Origin: Cupriavidus alkaliphilus
Lineage (GTDB): Bacteria; Pseudomonadota; Gammaproteobacteria; Burkholderiales; Burkholderiaceae
Direction: 5' to 3'
DNA: 64,000 nt
Assembly (NCBI RefSeq): GCF_900094595.1
Contig: NZ_FMAD01000008.1
Span: 241,508-305,507 of the forward strand
Below, one piece after another: positions 17,360 to 27,000 of the stretch; positions within the stretch are counted from its first letter, which is position 1; each line of letters begins with the position of its first letter. The position numbers and the translations under genes were made by a program. Under the pieces are notes generated by a model. That model was not told the DNA's origin and ran no database searches. It saw only the letters and a program-made list of their open reading frames with translations.

Positions 17360-17776
17360 ATGCTGCGTTTTCCCGCCAACATCGTCCCCGACGGCGACGG
17401 CTTTGCGGTCTCGTTTCCCGATATCCCGGAAGCCCTGACCAGCGGCGATACTATCGAGCACGCCCAGGAGATGGCCGCTGATGCGCTGGCCACGGCCATG
17501 GAGTTCTATTTCGAAGACGGCCGCCCGGTGCCGCTGCCGTCGAAGGCCGTGCGCGGCCAACACCTGGTCGAACTGCCGGCAAGCATGTCGGCAAAGGTGC
17601 TGCTGCTCAACGAGATGATCGCGCAGGGTGTGACGCAGGCCGAGCTGGCACGCCGGCTGCATACCCGCAAGCAAGAAGTCCAGCGCATCGTCAACCTCGA
17701 TCATGCGACCAAGATCGACACGATCGAGGCCGCGTTCCGGGCGCTGGGAAAGCGCCTGGAACTGAAGGTCGCCTGA
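17360..17776 (+). CDS. hicB: HicB-type antitoxin
   Basis: A 138-residue antitoxin. Residues 1-60 are the HicB partial RNase-H fold (FPANIVPDGDGFAVSFPDIP, then EALTSGDTIEHAQEMAADAL) that covers the HicA active site. The C-terminal part (GVTQAELARRLHTRKQEVQR) is a helix-turn-helix, so it likely represses its own operon. ATG 17360 follows AAAAGGAG. The order toxin then antitoxin is usual for hicAB. Confidence 0.92.
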   Translation: MLRFPANIVPDGDGFAVSFPDIPEALTSGDTIEHAQEMAADALATAMEFYFEDGRPVPLPSKAVRGQHLVELPASMSAKVLLLNEMIAQGVTQAELARRLHTRKQEVQRIVNLDHATKIDTIEAAFRALGKRLELKVA

Positions 17777-17808
17777 GCACACCAGGCCATGGCGGCACCC
17801 TCCCCACC

Positions 17809-18471
17809 ATGACGTTCGACCTGTTCGACGACCTGCCCGAAGACAGCGCCGCCACCCCCGCCATCGAACCCCTCGCGGACGGCGCCGTCGTCCTGCGTGG
17901 CGTAGCGCGGGCAGATGCCGAAGTGCTGCTCGCCGACGTGCAGGCCATCGTCGCACGGGCCCCCTGGCGGCACATGGTCACCCCCGGCGGCCTGAAGATG
18001 TCGGTGGCAATGACCAACTGCGGCGCCTGCGGCTGGGTCTCCGACGCGCGTGGCTATCGCTATGACGCGGCCGATCCGCTGAGCGGACAAGCGTGGCCCG
18101 ACATGCCCGCGAGTTTCCGCGAGCTGGCCGCCAGCGCGGCGGAGCAGGCGGGCTTTGCCGGCTTCGCGCCGGATGCCTGCCTGATCAACCGCTATGTGCC
18201 GGGCACCCGCCTGTCGCTGCACCAGGACCGCGACGAGCGCGATTTCACCGCGCCGATCGTCTCGGTGTCGCTGGGGCTGCCGGCGGTGTTCCTGTTCGGC
18301 GGCATGCGCCGTGCCGACAAGCCGCAGCGCGTACGGCTGGCGCACGGCGACGTGGTGGTGTGGGGCGGGCCGTCGCGGCTGGCGTTCCACGGCGTGGCGC
18401 CGCTGGCCGATGGCGATCATCCGCTGCTGGGGCCGCTGCGCATCAACCTGACGTTTCGCAAGGCGCGGTAG
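17809..18471 (+). CDS. alkB: AlkB DNA/RNA demethylase
   Basis: AlkB, 220 residues, an Fe(II)/2-oxoglutarate dioxygenase that removes methyl groups from 1-methyladenine and 3-methylcytosine. Iron ligands are visible as H138-x-D140 (LHQDRDERDF) and H194 (LAFHGVAP). The 2-oxoglutarate-binding Arg residues are in RINLTFRKA. The substrate lid segment SVAMTNCGACGWVSDARGYR and NRYVPGTRLSLH are typical. It begins 33 bases after hicB but is functionally unrelated to it. Confidence 0.95.
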   Translation: MTFDLFDDLPEDSAATPAIEPLADGAVVLRGVARADAEVLLADVQAIVARAPWRHMVTPGGLKMSVAMTNCGACGWVSDARGYRYDAADPLSGQAWPDMPASFRELAASAAEQAGFAGFAPDACLINRYVPGTRLSLHQDRDERDFTAPIVSVSLGLPAVFLFGGMRRADKPQRVRLAHGDVVVWGGPSRLAFHGVAPLADGDHPLLGPLRINLTFRKAR

Positions 18472-18555
18472 GCGCCTGCCCGGGCTTGGCACTTTGCCGG
18501 CTGTTTTCTACAGTCTATGGACTGTCCCGAACGCCACCGTGCAAAGGTCCTTCCC

Positions 18556-19044
18556 ATGCATCTCGACGGCTCCTGCCATTGCGGCGCGGTCCACTTCTCG
18601 CTCGAGTCCGATTCGCCCTGCCCTTACATGCATTGCCATTGCTCGATCTGCCGCAAGACGGCGGGCGGTGGCGGCTATGCCATCAACATCGGCGGCGATG
18701 CCGCCACGCTGCGCGTACGCGGGCGCAAGCACCTGGGCGTCTACCATGCCGTGCTGCGCGAGCCTGGCAAGCGCGCGCGGAGATCGCCGGCGCAGCGGCA
18801 TTTCTGCGTGAAGTGCGGCAGCGCGTTGTGGCTGTGGGACCCGCGCTGGCCAGAGATGCTGTATCCCCATGCCTCGGCCATCGACACGCCGCTGCCGCGC
18901 CCGCCCGAGGTGGTGGAAGCCTCGCTGGATTCCGTCGCGCCGTGGGTCGACGTGCCGCGCGGCAAGGGCCATTTGCACTGCGACACATGGCCGGAGGAAT
19001 CGCTGGCCGACTGGCACAAGCGGCACGGCCTGCTGTCGCGCTGA
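18556..19044 (+). CDS. GFA / CENP-V-family zinc protein
   Basis: A 162-residue protein of the GFA (glutathione-dependent formaldehyde-activating enzyme-like) family. The zinc ligands are in CHCGAVHFS (residues about 7-10), CHCSICRK (about 27-32) and FCVKCGSALW (about 80-85). The specific substrate is unknown; the GFA name comes from one characterised member and most homologues are untested. ATG 18556 was chosen because the conserved fold starts immediately; an upstream in-frame ATG at 18517 would add 13 unconserved residues. Confidence 0.88.
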   Translation: MHLDGSCHCGAVHFSLESDSPCPYMHCHCSICRKTAGGGGYAINIGGDAATLRVRGRKHLGVYHAVLREPGKRARRSPAQRHFCVKCGSALWLWDPRWPEMLYPHASAIDTPLPRPPEVVEASLDSVAPWVDVPRGKGHLHCDTWPEESLADWHKRHGLLSR

Positions 19045-19116
19045 ACCGGGCGCGCGCGATATGAACGTTCCGGCTTCGGCCGGCGCACGCGCGGCGCCTG
19101 CTTCCAGATCAACGAA

Positions 19117-19152
19117 GCGTTCTGAGCGCGCGGGCCGGGGCGCTCAGAACGC
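19117..19152. terminator. Perfect 13-bp hairpin between convergent genes
   Basis: GCGTTCTGAGCGC (19117-19129) is the exact reverse complement of 19140-19152 around a 10-base loop. It sits between the convergent GFA-family gene and cysK. There is no T tract on either side, so it may block transcripts or protect 3' ends rather than act as a classical terminator. Confidence 0.6.
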
Positions 19153-19161
19153 CGCCGTCCC

Positions 19162-20079
<918 letters not shown>

Positions 20080-20265
20080 CGTGTTCTCCGTGGCGGGGTG
20101 CGATGCGGCAAGCCGGCAGGCCGCGCAGCGCGGGGATCGAATGACCTCGCCGATTCTAGTGCAAAGCGCCCGCCGGGCCGCTCGCGTATGATTGAGGCCG
20201 CCGCGCCTTGCCCCCGCTTTCTCCGGAATCCGGCCTCAAATCCCCGCATTGCCCCCCTTGCACCG

Positions 20266-21030
20266 ATGCCTGACCACCTGCTGCTGTCCTCCCTGCTGAT
20301 CTTCGGACTCGGTGGTTTGCTCGGCGCGGTCGGCGGGCTGTTCGGCATCGGCGGCGGGCTGATCGCGATTCCGGCGCTGGGCCTGCTGTTCGGCATGGAC
20401 CAGCAGCTGGCGCAAGGCACCGCGCTGGTGATGATCGCGCCCAACGTGCTGATCGGCTTCTGGCAATACCGCAAGCGCGCCGACATTGCGCTGCGCACGG
20501 CGGTGGTGCTGGGCTTGTCCGCGGTGCTGGCGACCTGGCTGTCGGCGCGCGCGGCCACCGCAATGGATGCGCAGCTGCTGCGGCGGAGCTTCGCGCTGTT
20601 CATGATCGGCATGGCGCTGTACTTCCTGTGGCGGCTGCTGCCGGGGCGCGCGGTGACGGCGCCGCAGGCGCGTGTGTCGGCGCGCTGGATCCCGCTGGTG
20701 GGCGTGGTCGGCGGCTTGTTCTCGGGCTTCTTCAGCGTGGGCGGCGGCGTGGTCGCCGCGCCGGCGCTGGTCGGCCTGTTCGGGCTGCGCCAGGCCGCCG
20801 CGCAGGGCCTGGCGCTGGCGCTGGTCACGCCCGGCGCCGTGGTGGCGCTGGCCACCTATGCCCATGCCGGCCAGGTCGACTGGGCCAGCGGCATTCCGCT
20901 GTCGCTGGGCGGCATGCTGACCATCTCGTGGGGCGTGGCGCTGGCGCACCGGATGCCCGAGCGCCGCCTGCGCGCATTGTTTGCGGTGTGCCTGATCGCC
21001 ACCGCAGTGGTGATGCTGGTGCGCGGCTGA
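20266..21030 (+). CDS. TSUP (TauE/SafE) family permease
   Basis: A 254-residue membrane protein with about eight hydrophobic helices. It has the two-fold internal repeat typical of TSUP transporters: GLLGAVGGLFGIGGGLIAIP near residue 15 and GVVGGLFSGFFSVGGGVVAAP near residue 145. The family exports sulfite, sulfoacetate or other small organic anions; the substrate here is not evident. It is divergent from cysK, so a link to sulfur metabolism is conceivable but unproven. Confidence 0.85.
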   Translation: MPDHLLLSSLLIFGLGGLLGAVGGLFGIGGGLIAIPALGLLFGMDQQLAQGTALVMIAPNVLIGFWQYRKRADIALRTAVVLGLSAVLATWLSARAATAMDAQLLRRSFALFMIGMALYFLWRLLPGRAVTAPQARVSARWIPLVGVVGGLFSGFFSVGGGVVAAPALVGLFGLRQAAAQGLALALVTPGAVVALATYAHAGQVDWASGIPLSLGGMLTISWGVALAHRMPERRLRALFAVCLIATAVVMLVRG

Positions 21031-21074
21031 ATCGGCGAATCCTGCCGGATCCTGCGTAGCGCGCACGCGGCGTC

Positions 21075-21692
21075 CTACTTGCGCAGCACCAGGCAGAAGT
21101 TGTTGGCCGGCATCGGCACCGGCTCGTCGCAGCGCAGGCCCTGCGCCGCGCCCAGTGCGATCACGGCCTCCATGTCGCGCACGCCCCAGTCAGCGTCGGC
21201 GGCGCGCAGCTGCGCGTCGAAGGCGGCGTTGCTGGGCGCGGTGTGCGCGCCGCCGCGACGGTAAGGGCCGTACAGGAACAGCACGCCACCAGGCCCCAGC
21301 AGCTTGCCGGCGCCCGCGAACAGCGCCTCGGCCGCGGCCCACGGGGCGATATGGATCATGTTGATGCAGACCACCGCATCGGCGGCATCGATACCCCACG
21401 GCTGGTGGCAGACATCCAGCGCCAGCGGCGCACGCACATTGGCCAGGCCCGCGTGCGCGGTCCAGGCCGCGATCGACGCGCGCGCGGCGGGGTCCGGATC
21501 GCTCGGCTGCCAGGTCAGCCCCGGCAGCGCCGCGGCAAAGTGCACCGCGTGCTGGCCGGTGCCGCTGGCGATTTCCAGCACCGTGCCGCTGGCGGGCAGT
21601 ACCTGGCGCAGCACGGCGAGAATGGGCTCGCGGTTGCGCTCGGTGGCGGGCGCCATGCGGCGCGCGTCGGGGTCGTGGGTCGAGCCGGTCAT
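21075..21692 (-). CDS. DUF938 SAM-dependent methyltransferase-like protein
   Basis: A 205-residue class I methyltransferase fold. The SAM-binding motif I is VLEIASGTGQHAVHFAAALP (about 38-57), motif II covers WQPSDPDPAARASI, and VVCINMIHIAPW is the post-motif strand. These and APATERNREPILAVLR at the N-terminus are characteristic of DUF938 proteins. The substrate is unknown. It lies in the same direction as, and downstream of, the hydrolase gene, but 123 bases and a repeat region separate them. Confidence 0.85.
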   Translation of the reverse strand: MTGSTHDPDARRMAPATERNREPILAVLRQVLPASGTVLEIASGTGQHAVHFAAALPGLTWQPSDPDPAARASIAAWTAHAGLANVRAPLALDVCHQPWGIDAADAVVCINMIHIAPWAAAEALFAGAGKLLGPGGVLFLYGPYRRGGAHTAPSNAAFDAQLRAADADWGVRDMEAVIALGAAQGLRCDEPVPMPANNFCLVLRK

Positions 21693-21740
21693 GATGGATG
21701 TGCAGGCGCAGGCAAGGGAACAGGCCTAGCGTAGCAGAAT

Positions 21741-21807
21741 CGGCGCGCGGACCGCGCGCCGATCAGCCCAACCAGCCCAACCAGCCCAACTGGCTCGACT
21801 AGCCCAA
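21741..21807. repeat. Palindrome plus short tandem repeats
   Basis: A near-perfect palindrome (CGGCGCGCGG-A-CCGCGCGCCG, 21741-21761) is followed by AGCCCAACC units at 21765, 21774 and 21783 and a further degenerate copy near 21800. The region separates two minus-strand genes and could terminate or protect the hydrolase message. Confidence 0.6.
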
Positions 21808-21815
21808 CGCGCCGA

Positions 21816-23276
21816 TCAGCCCGGCGCGCACGGGAACGCCTGCGCCACCGACGGCCGCAGCGCCGCCGTGGTCGGGCTTTCGTCGCCGCTCGCCAGCGTG
21901 TTGTCGGTGAACTTGCAGCCGTAGGCCGGGCTGGCCACGGTGGCGGCGTCCAGTACCTCGTCGCCGGCCGGCTTTACGCCGTTCTGTTCCCAGTTGACCA
22001 TGTCGTCGAAGGCCCGGGCCTGTTCGGCCACGGTGAAGTCGCAATGGCTGACGCCGCGGATGGCGCGCTGCACCAGCCATTGCGCGGTGCCGTTGGCATC
22101 GGCGCGGCGCTTGTAGATCTGCTCCATGCTGAACGGCACGTACATGTCGCCCAGCGTATGCAGCGTCACCACCGGCACGCCGATGCGCGCATTGGTCCTG
22201 GGGATCCAGCGCAGGCCGTCGCTGCGCGCGCGGTTGGCCTCGGCGCTGCCGGTAACGCGGAAGATGCCCGCGTTGAACGACTGCTCCGCCACCGACTGCG
22301 CCGGGTCGTTGTCGAACTGGAAGGTGATGCCGGTGGTGTTGACCACGTTCTGCGTCAGGATGCCGTTGACCGAGCCATCCTGGCCAAAGGTGCTCCACAC
22401 CGCGTCCTGCAGCCCCTGCGCGCCCGGGCCGCCGAAGCCCCAGTCGAACAGCGGCCGCTGCCCGCCGGTCAGGTTGCGCACGATCGCCTTGAGGGTATCG
22501 CCCTGCGCCGTGGTCTGGCCGGGGTAGGTGGTGAACAGCGCCGCGCGCACCGCCGGCGCGATCTGCGCCCAGTTGGCCGCCGGCCACGCCGTCACCGGAA
22601 AGCCGGCGAGCTGCTGCGCGGCGGTCTGATAGGCGCCGAAGTAGTTGAACAGCTCGGTATCGCCGAGCACGCCGCACATCGGCACCGCGCCGTGGTAGCG
22701 CACCTTGTGGTTGGCGGCCTGGATGTTCTCTTCATCGACCGCCGCGGCCGAGACATGGCCGCCCATGGAATGGCCGACGATATACAGCCGCGCCGGCGCC
22801 GCCAGCGTGCGCCCGTTCTGCGCGGCAATGCGGGTGAAGGCCAGCGCCAGGGCATTGGTGTCTTCCAGGCCGGCGCGCACGTCATAGTAGTTCCTGGCAT
22901 AGCTGGACGCGGCCCAGGCGTAGCCGTTCGCCAGCAGATGCCGGCGGATGCTGGGCAGGGTGACCGACAGTGCCGCGCCGGTGCCGGCATAGCCGTGGGC
23001 ATACATCACCAGCCGGCCGTTCCAGTTCTTCGGCACCTCGATGCGGTAGCCGGCGCCATCCTGCACGCCCCACCAGCGGTCGGCCTCGGGCGCGCCGGCC
23101 AGCGCCGCGAACGGCAGCGTGGCGGCGTCCATGGTGAAGGTGCGGTCGTCCTGCGGGCGCTTTTCTTCGGCCTGCGGCGGCGGGGTCTGCGCCGGTTCGT
23201 CGTCGTCACCGCCGCAGCCGTACAGCAGCGTGGCGGCGAGGCACAGCATCGCGGCTTTCCCGACAGCTCGTTTCAT
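21816..23276 (-). CDS. Lipoprotein alpha/beta hydrolase
   Basis: A 486-residue secreted lipoprotein: signal peptide with lipobox LLYGC (Cys21), a short acidic/Pro-rich linker, then an alpha/beta hydrolase domain. The nucleophile elbow is GHSMGG (about 168-173, Ser170); the oxyanion region is MYAHGYAGTGAALSV. Possible acid and His residues are in HTLGDMYVPF and RGVSHCDFT. The long lid-like insertion after residue 200 suggests a polymer or lipid ester substrate, but none can be named. ATG 23276 follows AGGAG. Confidence 0.8.
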   Translation of the reverse strand: MKRAVGKAAMLCLAATLLYGCGGDDDEPAQTPPPQAEEKRPQDDRTFTMDAATLPFAALAGAPEADRWWGVQDGAGYRIEVPKNWNGRLVMYAHGYAGTGAALSVTLPSIRRHLLANGYAWAASSYARNYYDVRAGLEDTNALALAFTRIAAQNGRTLAAPARLYIVGHSMGGHVSAAAVDEENIQAANHKVRYHGAVPMCGVLGDTELFNYFGAYQTAAQQLAGFPVTAWPAANWAQIAPAVRAALFTTYPGQTTAQGDTLKAIVRNLTGGQRPLFDWGFGGPGAQGLQDAVWSTFGQDGSVNGILTQNVVNTTGITFQFDNDPAQSVAEQSFNAGIFRVTGSAEANRARSDGLRWIPRTNARIGVPVVTLHTLGDMYVPFSMEQIYKRRADANGTAQWLVQRAIRGVSHCDFTVAEQARAFDDMVNWEQNGVKPAGDEVLDAATVASPAYGCKFTDNTLASGDESPTTAALRPSVAQAFPCAPG

Positions 23277-23555
23277 GCCTGGTCTCCTTTGTTATGCGGA
23301 TCTTGTTGTCCTGGGCGGATGGCGCGCCGGCGAAGTGCCGTGGCGGGCGCCCCCACCACTGTAGGACACGGTGGCGCAAGCCGCATGGAGGCCATCCTCG
23401 ACGCGCTGGGGCCGTTGCAACGGATGCGGGTTAGCCCCGGCTCGCCTGAACCGTTCGTGCGTGCTAGCGGATCCGCAGGCGATCACAGACAGCCACGCCC
23501 CAATGCAAACGGCGGGCCGAAGCCCGCCGTCTGCATTACCGCGCGTCGCCGCGCG

Positions 23556-25550
23556 TCAGGCCTTGGCCAGCCTGACGCCGGTCGGATCGCCGGTCAGGTA
23601 GCCGACCGCCGCGCCGAAACGGTCCTTGTAGTTGGCGCGCACCAGCGGATCGAGCTGCGCCTTCACCTTGTCGTGCAGCGGGGATTCCCAGTCGCCGACA
23701 TGCTGGAAGTTGCTCATCACGTAGGTCCAGCCGTTGATCTCGTCCACCGCATGCAGGCCGGTGGACTCGGCGCCGGCCGGGCACGACAGCACGCGGCTGA
23801 GCACCTTGGTGTCGACGTTGTACGCCCACAGGAAATTGTTGACGTGGGTGTTGCTGTCCTCGCCGACGAACAGCGTGCGCAGCTTTTCCGAGAACTTCAG
23901 GTTGTCCGGCGTGGCGACCTTGTCGGGGTTGGCAAAGTTGCCCAGCGCATCCTGCTGCTTCATCTTGCCGCCGCCGAGGTCTTCGCTGACCAGCGCCGGC
24001 ACCGCGGCCATGTCGACCGGCACCCATTCGCTCGCCATCGCCGTGCCGGTCTTGTCGGCCTGGCCGCCCTTCAGGTTGAGCTCATAGACCGCGCCGGAAT
24101 ACGGGCCTTCCACCTGGATGTCGCCGGCATTGGCGGCGTTGCCCGCCAGCATGCTCGACTCGATGCGCGACATCGCCGAATAGGCCTTCTTGTCCTTGAT
24201 GTTGACGGTGGTGCCTTCCATCTTGGTAAAGCCCAGGCTGCCGCCGACCAGCGCGGCATAGCGGTGGGTTTCCAGGAACGCCGCGGCCTTTTCCATGCCG
24301 GGCACCAGCTTCACCCAGTTGGGCTTGCCGTTGTAGATGATGCGGGTGTAGCTGGCATCGGCCGGGTCGGCGGTCTTGACGTCCATGATGTCGGCCAGCC
24401 GGATGCCGCCGTCGACCAGCGCGCGGACCTCGGCGCTGGTGGCCCTGCCCAGGCGGATCCACGACAGCGTCGCGCTGCCGGGGCCCGTGCCCGAGGTCTG
24501 GTGCCACTTGGCCACGTACAGCGTGCCGGCGGACAGGTCGCGCGCCTGGTCGGCGATAAACAGGAACAGGCCGCCGTTGGTGGCATCGTCGCCCATCAGC
24601 ACGGTGCGTTCGTCCGGCATGACCTGCACCAGCTCGTGCGAGATGCGGCCCAGGCAGTAGTGCTTCTTGATGGTGCCGGTGCCGTCCGGGTGCACCGTGA
24701 CTTCCGGCAGGTGGCCGTAGTTGTAGGCATTGGCGCGGGCCGGGTCGCCGTACAGGTTGCGGCTGTAGCCCTGCAGCTGCGTGACCGCATTGGCGTCCAT
24801 CAGGTCGGTCTCGTACTCCTCGCTCGACAGGTGCGTGTTCCACGGCGACAGGCTGGCGCCGCAGGTGATCCACAGGCCGTTGACGCCGGAGGTGTCGACG
24901 TTGTGGTACTTGACCGGGGTCAGCTTGCCGGTGGCCGGGTCCTGGTCCAGCGTCAGCACCGCGATCGGCGACGGCAGCAGCCCGTACATGCTGGCATTGC
25001 CCTGGTTGCGCGTGGTGTATTCGAACTGCACCACCGCGAACACGGTGTTGCCCTTGACGCCCGGCACGGTCGGGTTGGCCAGCGTCAGCAGCGAGCTGCC
25101 GTCCGGTGCGTCGGAAAAGAACTGGCGTTCCTTGCCGGCAACCGAGGTATCGATGATCGGCTGGTTGTTGATGTCGTAATAGCCGCCCGCCACGACGGTG
25201 CCGCCCTTGCCGTCGGGCAGCGTGTCGCCGGTGACGAAGAAGGGCTGGTAGGCCAGCTTGTAGGTCTGGCTGCTGCCGTCGCTGAAGGAAACCTTGAGGC
25301 TGGAGCCGACCGTGGTGGTTGCCATGGCCTCGGGCGTGGCCAGCGTCGGCGCGCTCATCGGCACGAACTCGGCGGTGGTGAAGGTGGCGGCCGGGCCGGG
25401 CGCGGGCGCCGGAGCCGGCGCAACGGCGGCGTCATCGCCGCCGCCGCAGCCTGCCAGCAGGCCGGTGGAGGCGAAGCCGAGCGGCAACATGGGCGCGCCG
25501 GCCAATAGCTTCAGGGCCTTGCGACGGCCAGCATTGGGTTGTTCAAGCAT
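23556..25550 (-). CDS. PhoX-family (DUF839) exported phosphatase-like protein
   Basis: A 664-residue protein of the PhoX family, calcium/iron-dependent alkaline phosphatases. The start has a twin-arginine motif (R9-R10 in GRRKALKLLAG) and a lipobox (LLAGCGGG), so Tat export and perhaps lipid anchoring are likely. DUF839 features include the HNVDTSGVNGLWITCGASLS segment, SPWNTHLSSEEYETD (a metal-site region in PhoX), YGHLPEVTV, MGDDATNGGLFLFIADQA and the FVGEDSNTHVNNFLWAYN end. It probably hydrolyses phosphate esters in the periplasm. The ATG at 25550 lacks a strong ribosome site. Confidence 0.82.
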   Translation of the reverse strand: MLEQPNAGRRKALKLLAGAPMLPLGFASTGLLAGCGGGDDAAVAPAPAPAPGPAATFTTAEFVPMSAPTLATPEAMATTTVGSSLKVSFSDGSSQTYKLAYQPFFVTGDTLPDGKGGTVVAGGYYDINNQPIIDTSVAGKERQFFSDAPDGSSLLTLANPTVPGVKGNTVFAVVQFEYTTRNQGNASMYGLLPSPIAVLTLDQDPATGKLTPVKYHNVDTSGVNGLWITCGASLSPWNTHLSSEEYETDLMDANAVTQLQGYSRNLYGDPARANAYNYGHLPEVTVHPDGTGTIKKHYCLGRISHELVQVMPDERTVLMGDDATNGGLFLFIADQARDLSAGTLYVAKWHQTSGTGPGSATLSWIRLGRATSAEVRALVDGGIRLADIMDVKTADPADASYTRIIYNGKPNWVKLVPGMEKAAAFLETHRYAALVGGSLGFTKMEGTTVNIKDKKAYSAMSRIESSMLAGNAANAGDIQVEGPYSGAVYELNLKGGQADKTGTAMASEWVPVDMAAVPALVSEDLGGGKMKQQDALGNFANPDKVATPDNLKFSEKLRTLFVGEDSNTHVNNFLWAYNVDTKVLSRVLSCPAGAESTGLHAVDEINGWTYVMSNFQHVGDWESPLHDKVKAQLDPLVRANYKDRFGAAVGYLTGDPTGVRLAKA

Positions 25551-25818
25551 GTTTTCGATCCGGGGAAAGGAAAGGGATGGTTCACTGCATGTTTGCGCCA
25601 GTCCCGGGGGCGGGACCAGGCACCTGTTGCACAGGCGGCGGCGGGCGTCATCGCGCACGTCCGGGGCGGATCGTAGGCGCCGTTTGTGACACCAAGTTGA
25701 CGATGCAACACAAAGCGTTGCGGCCTTCGGGCCAGCCAGGCCCGCTGCGGTACACTGCCGCCTTGATTCCGCGGCCCGGCCGGCGCGGATTCCCGTACCC
25801 GTTCCGCGCTGCCTGCCC

Positions 25819-26436
25819 TTGCCCACCTACACGCTAGCCACGCCCGTCCACGCCGAGATCGAGATCCGCAAGAGCCGCTTCCTGGCGCTGGCGCTGCCGG
25901 TCGCCGACCGCGACGCCGCCATGGCCGCGCTGCAGGCATTGCGCGCCGAACACCCCACTGCCACCCACGTGTGCTGGGCGCTGCTGGCCGGCGGCGCCTC
26001 GGGCATGTCCGACGACGGCGAGCCCTCCGGCACCGCCGGCCGGCCGATCCTGGAAGTGCTGCGCCACCACGACCTCGACGGCGTGCTGGCGGCGGTGGTG
26101 CGTTACTACGGTGGCGTCAAGCTGGGGGCCGGCGGGTTGGTGCGCGCTTACACCGATGCCATCGCCGCGGCCCTGAAAGCCGCCGAACGGGTCGAGCGCA
26201 TCGCCTATGGCACGCTGGCCGTCGCTGTCGACTATGCCGACGAGCCGCGCGTGCGCCGCTGGCTGGACTACGAAGCGCCCCCCGGCTGCACGCTCGCCGA
26301 GACCGCCTACGGCGCGCTCGCCACGCTGGTGCTGCGCATGCCCGCAACCCAGCGCGACGCCGCACGCGACGCGTTGCGCGACGCCACCCATGGGCGCGCG
26401 CAGTTTCCCCAGGCCGAGGATGACGCCCATGGCTGA
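25819..26436 (+). CDS. yigZ: YigZ/IMPACT family protein
   Basis: A 205-residue protein of the YigZ/IMPACT family. The central motif SDDGEPSGTAGRPILEVL and VVRYYGGVKLGAGGLVRAYT is diagnostic, as is the opening EIEIRKSRFLA. The C-terminal ferredoxin-like domain (DUF1949) follows. Eukaryotic IMPACT regulates GCN2; the bacterial role is unsettled, with ribosome-linked or nucleic-acid-binding functions proposed. The start appears to be TTG 25819, since no ATG precedes the conserved region. It overlaps the next gene by 8 bases. Confidence 0.92.
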   Translation: MPTYTLATPVHAEIEIRKSRFLALALPVADRDAAMAALQALRAEHPTATHVCWALLAGGASGMSDDGEPSGTAGRPILEVLRHHDLDGVLAAVVRYYGGVKLGAGGLVRAYTDAIAAALKAAERVERIAYGTLAVAVDYADEPRVRRWLDYEAPPGCTLAETAYGALATLVLRMPATQRDAARDALRDATHGRAQFPQAEDDAHG

Positions 26437-26737
26437 TCCGGGCGCCCCGGACGAAAGCGCCGAGTTCACCGCACAAGTATTGCCGGGATCTGTCCGCTTC
26501 CCGGCGCCGGCGACGCTGAGCCTGCTGGAAGCGGCGCTGCTCGAAGGCGTCGCGCTGCCCAGCTCCTGCCGCAATGGCACCTGCCGCGCCTGCGCCAGCC
26601 GGCTGCATGCCGGCACCGTCCGCTACCGGGTGCAATGGCCAGGACTGAGTCCGGACGAGAAGGACGAGGGGTGGATCTTGCCGTGCGTGGCTTGCCCGGC
26701 GAGTGATGTGGTGTTTGAGCCTGCCAGTCTGGGGTAG
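26429..26737 (+). CDS. Plant-type [2Fe-2S] ferredoxin
   Basis: A 102-residue ferredoxin. The cluster ligands are C-x4-C-x2-C in SSCRNGTCRACAS (about residues 46-54) and a fourth Cys in WILPCVACPA. The fold elements (ATLSLLEAALLEGVALPSSC, YRVQWPGLSPDEKDEGW) are standard for plant-type ferredoxins feeding electrons to oxygenases or reductases. Its start overlaps yigZ by 8 bases, so the pair is translationally coupled although no functional link is known. Confidence 0.9.
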   Translation: MADPGAPDESAEFTAQVLPGSVRFPAPATLSLLEAALLEGVALPSSCRNGTCRACASRLHAGTVRYRVQWPGLSPDEKDEGWILPCVACPASDVVFEPASLG

Positions 26738-26750
26738 GGCTCAGAAGGGA

Positions 26751-26931
26751 CTAGTCGACACTTTTATCCGGCTTGGTCGCCGCCATCAGCGGTTTCATGA
26801 AGCCGAGGTGGCGCTTGGCCGGCTGTGCGCTCGGGGCCCGCCTTGGCAATGATGAATGAATTGCCGTGCGCAGCCTCCTCGACCAGTCGTTCAAGATGCT
26901 TTTTCACCTCTTCGATATCGATGATTCGCAT
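26751..26931 (-). pseudogene. Decayed Phd/VapB-type antitoxin gene
   Basis: The first 32 codons (MRIIDIEEVKKHLERLVEEA then AHGNSFIIAKAG) match the DNA-binding start of Phd/YefM-type antitoxins. The rest of that frame is not antitoxin-like and stops at 26764. In another frame the expected antitoxin end is preserved (KRHLGFMKPLMAATKPDKSVD, stopping at 26751). So the gene has lost part of its middle and shifted frame. No toxin gene is found next to it. It looks like the residue of a second toxin-antitoxin locus. Confidence 0.75.
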
Positions 26932-27000
26932 GGCCAGACACCGCACAAACTGTGCGTTCACCGGATGACAACGCGATCGCCCTAAGGCGTCAAGCCCGCC

